Of a DNA stretch of 64,000 nt, positions 59,603 through 64,000 are shown piece by piece (within the stretch, counting starts at the first letter, position 1; every line of letters begins with the position of its first letter). Origin of the DNA: CAWIUB01 sp963839175. Its GTDB lineage: Bacteria; Actinomycetota; Actinomycetes; Mycobacteriales; Jatrophihabitantaceae. The stretch spans positions 1 through 64,000 of the forward strand of contig CAWIUB010000045.1 of assembly GCA_963839175.1 (NCBI GenBank). The letters are read 5' to 3'. The notes under the pieces are model-generated. The model saw only the letters and a program-made list of their open reading frames with translations, searched no databases and had not been told where the DNA came from. The position numbers and the translations under genes were made by a program.

Positions 59603-61966
59603 TCAGAGCTTCTCGAGGGACGCGTAGCGCAGGACAAGCCACTTCGTCCCCGTGCTGCCGAAGTCGATCTGCGCCTGCGTTTTGTCGCCCGCGCCGCGCG
59701 TGTCGACCACGGTGCCGAGCCCCCAGGCGTCGTGGGTTACCCGATCGCCGACCTCGAGGTCGAGGACTGCCCGATTGCCGATGCCACCGCGCAGGCCGGA
59801 CCCGGCCAGCCTGCCCGCGGCCATCTGCTCCTGGGCCGACCGGGTCGGTACGCGGTAGCCGTGGTCGCCGTAGTGGGAGGGCCCGTCGTCCTCGTAGGAC
59901 GGGACGAACGGCTGCCGATCAACGGCGCCGGTCCAAGTCGCGAGATCGCCAGGAATCTCGTCGAGGAACCGGGACGGCTGGTTCCACTGCGGCGCGCCCC
60001 ACGCGCTGCGGCGCAGCGCCCGGGACAGGTACAGCCGCTCCCGGGCCCGGGTGATGCCCACGTAGGCCAGCCGACGCTCCTCGGCGAGCTCGGCCGGATC
60101 GTCGCGCGCCCGCAGGTGCGGGAAGACACCGTCCTCCATGCCGGTCAGGAACACCACCGGGAACTCCAAACCCTTCGCCGTATGCAAGGTCATCAGCGTG
60201 ACGACTCCCCGGCTGGCGTCCGGGACCGTATCGGCGTCCGCTACGAGGGAAACCTGTTCGAGGAACGCGTCGAGATCGCCTGCTTCCGCGGTGCCCGAAC
60301 GCTGCTCCTCGAACTCGCGGGCGACGCTGACGAGCTCGCGCAGGTTGTCGACACGCCCCTCGTCCTGTGGGTCGCGGCTGGCCTCGAGCTCGCGCAGATA
60401 CCCGGTCTTGTCCAGCACGGCTTCGAGGATCTCGCTGGGTGTGCCGTTCACGGCAACCGAGCGGATCTCGGTCAGCATGATCAAGAAGTCCTGGATGGCG
60501 TTCAGCGAACGGGGGTTCATGCCCGGGGCAACGTCCGCGCGGTCAAGCGCCGCCCCGAACGAGATGCCCTCTCGCTCGGCCAGCGTCCCTACGCACGCTT
60601 CGGCGCGGTCGCCGATACCGCGGCGCGGGGTGTTCAGAATGCGGCGCAGGCTCACCACGTCGTCAGGGTTGGCGATCACCCGCAGGTAGGCCAACGCGTC
60701 GCGGATCTCCTTGCGCTCGTAGAAGCGCACCGCGCCGACCACCTTGTACGGCAGGCCGACGCGGATGAACACCTCCTCGAACACCCGCGACTGCGCGTTC
60801 GTCCGGTAGAAGACCGCCACGTCGGACGGGGCCGCGACGTCGTGCTCGATGCGCTGCGCCACCCAGGCGGCCTCGTCGTGCTCGTTCTCCGCGACGTAAC
60901 CGGTGATCGGCTCGCCCGCCCCCGCCTCGGACCACAGGTTCTTCGGTTTGCGATCGGGATTGCGGGCGATGACCGAGTTGGCGGCGGTCAGAATCGTCTG
61001 CGTAGAACGGTAATTCTGCTCAAGGAGGATCGTGGTGGTGTCCGGGTAGTCACGTTCGAACTCGAGAATGTTGCGGATCGTGGCCCCACGGAACGCGTAG
61101 ATCGACTGGTCCGCGTCGCCCACCACGGCGAGCTCGGTGTTTGCCGAGGCGCCTGGACTTACAGTCGGCGCGCCGCCTACCAGCTCACGCACCAGGACGT
61201 ACTGCGCGTGGTTGGTGTCCTGGTACTCGTCCACCAGCACGTGCCGGAACCGCCGGCGATATCGCTCGGCCACGTCGTGGTGCTGCTGCAGCAGGCGCAC
61301 AGTAGTCATGATCAGGTCGTCGAAGTCGAGTGCGTGCGCCTCAGCCAGCCGGTGCTGGTAGCGCGCGTAGGCCTCGGCCAGCACCTTCTCGCGGGCGCTT
61401 GTGGCTTGCTCGCTCCATTGCTCGGGCGTCACCAGCTCGTTCTTCAGATTGCTGAGCTGTGCCGACAGGCCACGCGCCGGGTACCGCTTGGGATCTAGGT
61501 CGAGCTCGCGCCCAACCAACGTCATCAGCCGCTTCGCGTCGTCGGCGTCGTAGATCGAGAACGACGACTTGAGCCCGAGCGCCTTGCCGTCGGCCCTCAG
61601 CATGCGTACGCACATCGAATGGAACGTGCCGACCCACATCGCCTTGGCGCGCGGCCCGACCAGCGCCGCGACCCGGTCCTTCATCTCGCCGGCGGCCTTG
61701 TTGGTAAACGTGATCGCCAGAATCTCGCCCGGCTGCGCCCCGCGTTCGGCCAGCAGGTAGGCGATCCGGTGGGTAAGCACCCGCGTCTTGCCGGAGCCGG
61801 CACCCGCGACGATCAGCAACGGGCTGCCTTCGTGGACGACAGCCGCGCGCTGCTGCGGGTTGAGCCCCGCGAGCAGGGTCGCAGGGTCGACCGCGATCTT
61901 CGCCCGGGGACGCCGCTCGGGCGGCGAATCGGGCGTCGTTACGAGGGTGTCGGCGTCGGTAGTCAT
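59603..61966 (-). CDS. pcrA: UvrD/PcrA-type DNA helicase
   Basis: A 787-residue superfamily 1A 3'-5' helicase used in nucleotide excision repair and replication restart. Motif I is VAGAGSGKTRVLTHR near residue 55, Ia AITFTNKAAGEMKDRV, II LVDEYQDTN near 235, III GDADQSIYAFRGA, IV QNYRST, V TAKGLEFPVV and VI AYVGITRARERLYLSRA. The C-terminal Tudor-like region has VTHDAWGLGTVV. Between motifs II and III the sequence GGAPTVSPGASANTELA is encoded partly by the 35-bp hairpin repeat, in a surface loop that varies in length in the family. Confidence 0.96.
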   Translation of the reverse strand: MTTDADTLVTTPDSPPERRPRAKIAVDPATLLAGLNPQQRAAVVHEGSPLLIVAGAGSGKTRVLTHRIAYLLAERGAQPGEILAITFTNKAAGEMKDRVAALVGPRAKAMWVGTFHSMCVRMLRADGKALGLKSSFSIYDADDAKRLMTLVGRELDLDPKRYPARGLSAQLSNLKNELVTPEQWSEQATSAREKVLAEAYARYQHRLAEAHALDFDDLIMTTVRLLQQHHDVAERYRRRFRHVLVDEYQDTNHAQYVLVRELVGGAPTVSPGASANTELAVVGDADQSIYAFRGATIRNILEFERDYPDTTTILLEQNYRSTQTILTAANSVIARNPDRKPKNLWSEAGAGEPITGYVAENEHDEAAWVAQRIEHDVAAPSDVAVFYRTNAQSRVFEEVFIRVGLPYKVVGAVRFYERKEIRDALAYLRVIANPDDVVSLRRILNTPRRGIGDRAEACVGTLAEREGISFGAALDRADVAPGMNPRSLNAIQDFLIMLTEIRSVAVNGTPSEILEAVLDKTGYLRELEASRDPQDEGRVDNLRELVSVAREFEEQRSGTAEAGDLDAFLEQVSLVADADTVPDASRGVVTLMTLHTAKGLEFPVVFLTGMEDGVFPHLRARDDPAELAEERRLAYVGITRARERLYLSRALRRSAWGAPQWNQPSRFLDEIPGDLATWTGAVDRQPFVPSYEDDGPSHYGDHGYRVPTRSAQEQMAAGRLAGSGLRGGIGNRAVLDLEVGDRVTHDAWGLGTVVDTRGAGDKTQAQIDFGSTGTKWLVLRYASLEKL
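61143..61177. repeat. Short hairpin repeat, copy 2, inside pcrA
   Basis: The same 35 bases as 57989-58023 in the same strand sense, but here they lie antisense to the coding strand of pcrA and are read in a different frame. The stem core is 61149-61171. Confidence 0.85.
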
Positions 61967-62045
61967 CTATCGTCAGCCTACGGGCGGCCCGCCGACCCAC
62001 CACCGCCGCTTGCCCCAACGGTGCCGGACGTGTCACCATCTAGCT

Positions 62046-62111
62046 GTGCGCAGTCACGCCTACGTGTTTTTCTACGGGTACCGCAGCTCGGTGCCCGTCG
62101 TTACTGGCTGA
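62046..62111 (+). CDS. Aromatic-rich leader peptide of the chorismate mutase attenuator
   Basis: A 21-codon frame from GTG 62046 to TGA 62111 with the run AYVFFYGY (three Tyr and two Phe in eight codons) at residues 5-12. No Shine-Dalgarno sequence is obvious, so the transcript is probably leaderless; a -10-like CATCTA lies at 62037-62042. Ribosome stalling at the Phe/Tyr codons would cover the first arm of the following hairpin. Too short for normal gene calling, but its place and content fit a regulatory leader. Confidence 0.8.
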   Translation: MRSHAYVFFYGYRSSVPVVTG

Positions 62112-62127
62112 CCACATCCCAACGACG
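62074..62127 (+). promoter_or_regulatory. Attenuator pause hairpin (1:2) and antiterminator (2:3)
   Basis: Arm 1 (62074-62083, ACGGGTACCG) pairs with arm 2 (62089-62098, CGGTGCCCGT) over 10 bp with one G-U pair, around loop CAGCT. Arm 1 overlaps the last Tyr codon of the leader peptide. Alternatively CGTCGTT (62096-62102) pairs with AACGACG (62121-62127), which overlaps the 5' arm of the terminator. The two structures exclude each other, the classic arrangement of ribosome-mediated attenuation. Confidence 0.78.
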
Positions 62128-62155
62128 CCCCGGGCCGCGAGCCTCGGGGCGTTTT
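62125..62155 (+). terminator. Rho-independent terminator of the chorismate mutase attenuator (3:4)
   Basis: Ten base pairs join 62125-62134 (ACGCCCCGGG) and 62143-62152 (with one G-U pair) around an 8-base loop, followed by TTTT at 62152-62155. It stands between the leader peptide stop and the chorismate mutase ATG, so it must be read through for the gene to be expressed. Confidence 0.85.
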
Positions 62156-62196
62156 CGTGTCCGGGGCCGGGCCGATACCCAGCGAAGGAACGCACC

Positions 62197-62472
62197 ATGA
62201 CCGGTACCGACACACTCGCCGAGATCGATGACGCAGACACGATCTCGACCCTGCGCGGCCAGATCGATTCGCTGGACCAGGCGATCGCCCGGCTTGTCGC
62301 CGAACGTGTCAGGCTATCGACCCGGGTGCAGATCGCCCGGCTGAACGCCGGGGGCACCCGGGTCGAGTTGGGCCGCGAACGGGTGATCCTGGACGGGTAC
62401 CGCCGGGCCCTCGGGTCGGACGGCCCGCTTATCGGCGAGGCGGTACTGCGGGTGTGCCGCGGGGCCCGCTGA
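62197..62472 (+). CDS. aroQ: Chorismate mutase, AroQ class (actinobacterial short type)
   Basis: A 91-residue all-helical enzyme turning chorismate into prephenate, the branch point to Phe and Tyr. TLRGQIDSLDQAIARLVAERVRLSTRVQIAR carries the first active-site helix with its arginines, and the later block has RERVILDGYRRAL. Its size and place beside the pcrA gene match the small AroQ-delta enzyme of mycobacteria, which relies on DAHP synthase as partner. ATG 62197 follows AAGGAA. Expression is probably governed by the attenuator upstream. Confidence 0.92.
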   Translation: MTGTDTLAEIDDADTISTLRGQIDSLDQAIARLVAERVRLSTRVQIARLNAGGTRVELGRERVILDGYRRALGSDGPLIGEAVLRVCRGAR

Positions 62473-62491
62473 ACGCGCTCCGCCCGCATCA

Positions 62492-63127
62492 CTACAGCAT
62501 GCGTCGATCGACGGCCCACCGGGTGAGCTGATGTCGGTTGGACAGCTGCAGCTTGCGCAGCACGTTGGAGGCATGCGTCTCGACGGTCTTGATCGAGATG
62601 AACAGCTGTGCCGCGATCTCCTTGTAGGCATAACCGCGCGCGAGCAGCCGCAGTACCTCGAGCTCACGTGGGGTGAGCTGGTCGAGCTCCGGGTCGACGG
62701 AGGGCGTCACCGGTGCGTCCCGGAACGCGTCGAGCACGAACCCGGCCAGCCGCGGGCTGAAGACCACGTCGCCGTCGGCGACCCGCCGGATCGCGTCCGC
62801 GAGCTCTGCGGCCGAGATCGTCTTGGTGACGTAGCCGCGGGCACCGGCGCGGATGATCTCGATGACGTCCTCTGCGGCATCGGACACCGACAGGGCCAGG
62901 AAGCGGGATTGCGTCTCCCCCACACCCGCGATCACGGCCAGCCCGCCGCCGTCGGGCATGTGCACGTCGAGCAACACGACGTCCGGACGCCTCGCCCCGA
63001 TGCCTTCGATAGCCTCAGCGACCGTACCCGCCTCGCCGACCACGTCGACCCGGTCGCCCAGCTCGGCGCGCACCCCGGTGCGGAACATCGCGTGGTCGTC
63101 GACGAGGAACACCGTGCGGCTGGTCAT
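62492..63127 (-). CDS. NarL/LuxR-family response regulator
   Basis: A 211-residue two-component regulator. The receiver domain has VFLVDDHAMFRTGV and the phospho-acceptor aspartate in DVVLLDVHMPDGGG near residue 54, with the Lys of VTKTISA near 101. The C-terminal helix-turn-helix is LTPRELEVLRLLARGYAYKEIA and SIKTVETHASNVLRKLQL. The ATG start overlaps the kinase stop (ATGA), so the two form a pair. Target genes are unknown. Confidence 0.94.
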   Translation of the reverse strand: MTSRTVFLVDDHAMFRTGVRAELGDRVDVVGEAGTVAEAIEGIGARRPDVVLLDVHMPDGGGLAVIAGVGETQSRFLALSVSDAAEDVIEIIRAGARGYVTKTISAAELADAIRRVADGDVVFSPRLAGFVLDAFRDAPVTPSVDPELDQLTPRELEVLRLLARGYAYKEIAAQLFISIKTVETHASNVLRKLQLSNRHQLTRWAVDRRML

Positions 63128-64000
63128 CGCGCCATCCTGATCTCGACCTCGGTGCCGCTTCCCGCGGCCGTGCGGACGGTCACCTGGCCGCCGTGCCGCT
63201 CGACCCGGCCGATGATCGAGCCGCGAACGCCCTGCCGATCGCCGGCCACGTCGTCCAGGTCGAATCCGGTCCCCCGGTCGCGGACGTAGACCTCCACGGC
63301 GTCGTCTTCGACCTCGGCGTACAGCGAAACGGTATCCACCCCGGCGTGCTTGGCCGCGTTGACCAGCGCCTCGCGACTTGCTGCGACGACTGCGGCCAGG
63401 TTGGCGTCCATCGGCGCGTCGCCGACCACGACCACGTCGACCGTGATCGCGTAGTCGTCCTCGACCTCGCCGGCTGTGGTCTTCAGCCCGTCGGCCAGCT
63501 GGCCGGTGGGCGTACGCATGTCGTAGAGCAGGGTTCGTAGCTCCCGCTCCTGGCCGCGCGCCAGCCGGGCCACCTCACGCGGGGAAGCCGCGTTGCGCTG
63601 GATGAGCGCGAGGGTCTGCAGCACCGAGTCGTGCAGGTGCGCGGCGATCTCGGCGCGCTCCTGCGAGCGGATGCGCTCGCGGCGCTCCTCCCCGAGCTCG
63701 GTGACCATCCGCATCCACCAGGGCCCGGTGATCAGGGCCAGACCAATCACGGTCACCACGACAGCCACGAACGCGTCACGGACGGCGAAGATGTCCGTGC
63801 GCGGCAGCACCGCTACCGCGCCGATGACAACCAGGCCGACGCCCGCCAGCAGGCGGATCCGCCCTGTCCGCGCGTCCGCATCGGCGGACAGCGAGCTGCG
63901 CGACAGCCGCCACCAGTGGGCCCGCTGCGTCTCAGTGGCCTGTCGCCAGATCAGGGCCGCGCCAAAAACGGCGAACACGGACGGGATGAACAAGTTGCCC
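63124..64000 (-). CDS. Sensor histidine kinase, NarL-partner type, 5' part outside the window
   Basis: The visible 290 or so residues are the C-terminal part of a membrane kinase. Hydrophobic helices include GVGLVVIGAVAVLP and FVAVVVTVIGLALITGPWW. The HisKA_3 box ERAEIAAHLHDSVLQTLALIQ carries the phosphorylated histidine, and the ATPase domain has ALVNAAKHAG and VRDRGTGFDLDD. An open TTG at 63993 is probably not the start, since the hydrophobic FIPSVFAVFGAAL continues to the window edge; related kinases often carry an N-terminal PspC domain. Confidence 0.9.
   Translation of the reverse strand, partial: GNLFIPSVFAVFGAALIWRQATETQRAHWWRLSRSSLSADADARTGRIRLLAGVGLVVIGAVAVLPRTDIFAVRDAFVAVVVTVIGLALITGPWWMRMVTELGEERRERIRSQERAEIAAHLHDSVLQTLALIQRNAASPREVARLARGQERELRTLLYDMRTPTGQLADGLKTTAGEVEDDYAITVDVVVVGDAPMDANLAAVVAASREALVNAAKHAGVDTVSLYAEVEDDAVEVYVRDRGTGFDLDDVAGDRQGVRGSIIGRVERHGGQVTVRTAAGSGTEVEIRMAR

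Overview
The window is GC-rich, densely coded DNA from an actinobacterium. Supporting signs are the GC-heavy third codon positions, frequent GTG/TTG starts, 4-bp ATGA/GTGA stop-start overlaps, a mycothiol-type DinB-fold enzyme, DUF3017 next to folD, and the gene block chorismate mutase / pcrA / icmB-like / sucCD / DUF5336 / perM / purN / purH. From memory, that block is conserved in Mycobacterium and partly in Streptomyces. I cannot name the genus. I saw no rRNA, tRNA or CRISPR array.

Layout. 1-2.0 kb: an IS1182-type element cut by the window edge. 2.1-8.8 kb: adenylate kinase-like gene and the complete cytochrome bd set cydA-cydB-cydD-cydC. 8.8-13 kb: TreT-like glycosyltransferase and MgtA-type P-type ATPase on the minus strand. 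13-20.7 kb: small enzymes of general metabolism (cupin, YdeI-like, DUF2784, TIGR03086, FAD oxidoreductase, a conserved acidic protein, galK, YciI, secreted GH3 lipoprotein). 20.7-30.6 kb: nucleoside import and salvage, made of a BMP-type ABC transporter, a translationally coupled cytochrome P450, cdd and deoA in one minus-strand array, with add just beyond a SIMPL gene. 30.7-31.9 kb: an AbiEi/DUF559-like gene bounded by short inverted repeats. 31.9-39.1 kb: minus-strand chain CorC-like / trpS / 2'-5' RNA ligase / YihY / glpK / glpD. 39.2-41.7 kb: a large membrane protein with a GHSQG motif. 41.7-50 kb: icd, mdh, DUF3017, folD, a three-copy tandem repeat, purH, purN, an IS630 element and perM. 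50-55.8 kb: three Pro-rich membrane proteins, a MazEF-type pair, sucD-sucC and a B12-binding subunit. 56-64 kb: GT87 and DUF2079 membrane proteins, VapBC, pcrA, an attenuator-controlled chorismate mutase, and a NarL-type two-component system cut by the right edge.

Most notable non-coding signals: (1) a complete ribosome-mediated attenuator, with an aromatic-rich leader peptide, 1:2 hairpin, 2:3 antiterminator and 3:4 terminator, ahead of chorismate mutase; (2) a hairpin repeat present inside two unrelated coding sequences (35 bp identical) and once between genes, where the stem changes are compensatory; (3) a modular interspersed repeat ending in a Shine-Dalgarno-like GAAGAG just ahead of cydB, cydC and folD, tandemly triplicated at folD; (4) an IS630 copy inserted in the TA of the perM stop codon so that the stop is rebuilt on both sides.

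Together the genes cover high-affinity respiration, TCA steps (icd, mdh, sucCD), one-carbon and purine synthesis (folD, purN, purH), nucleoside and glycerol catabolism, and DNA repair.
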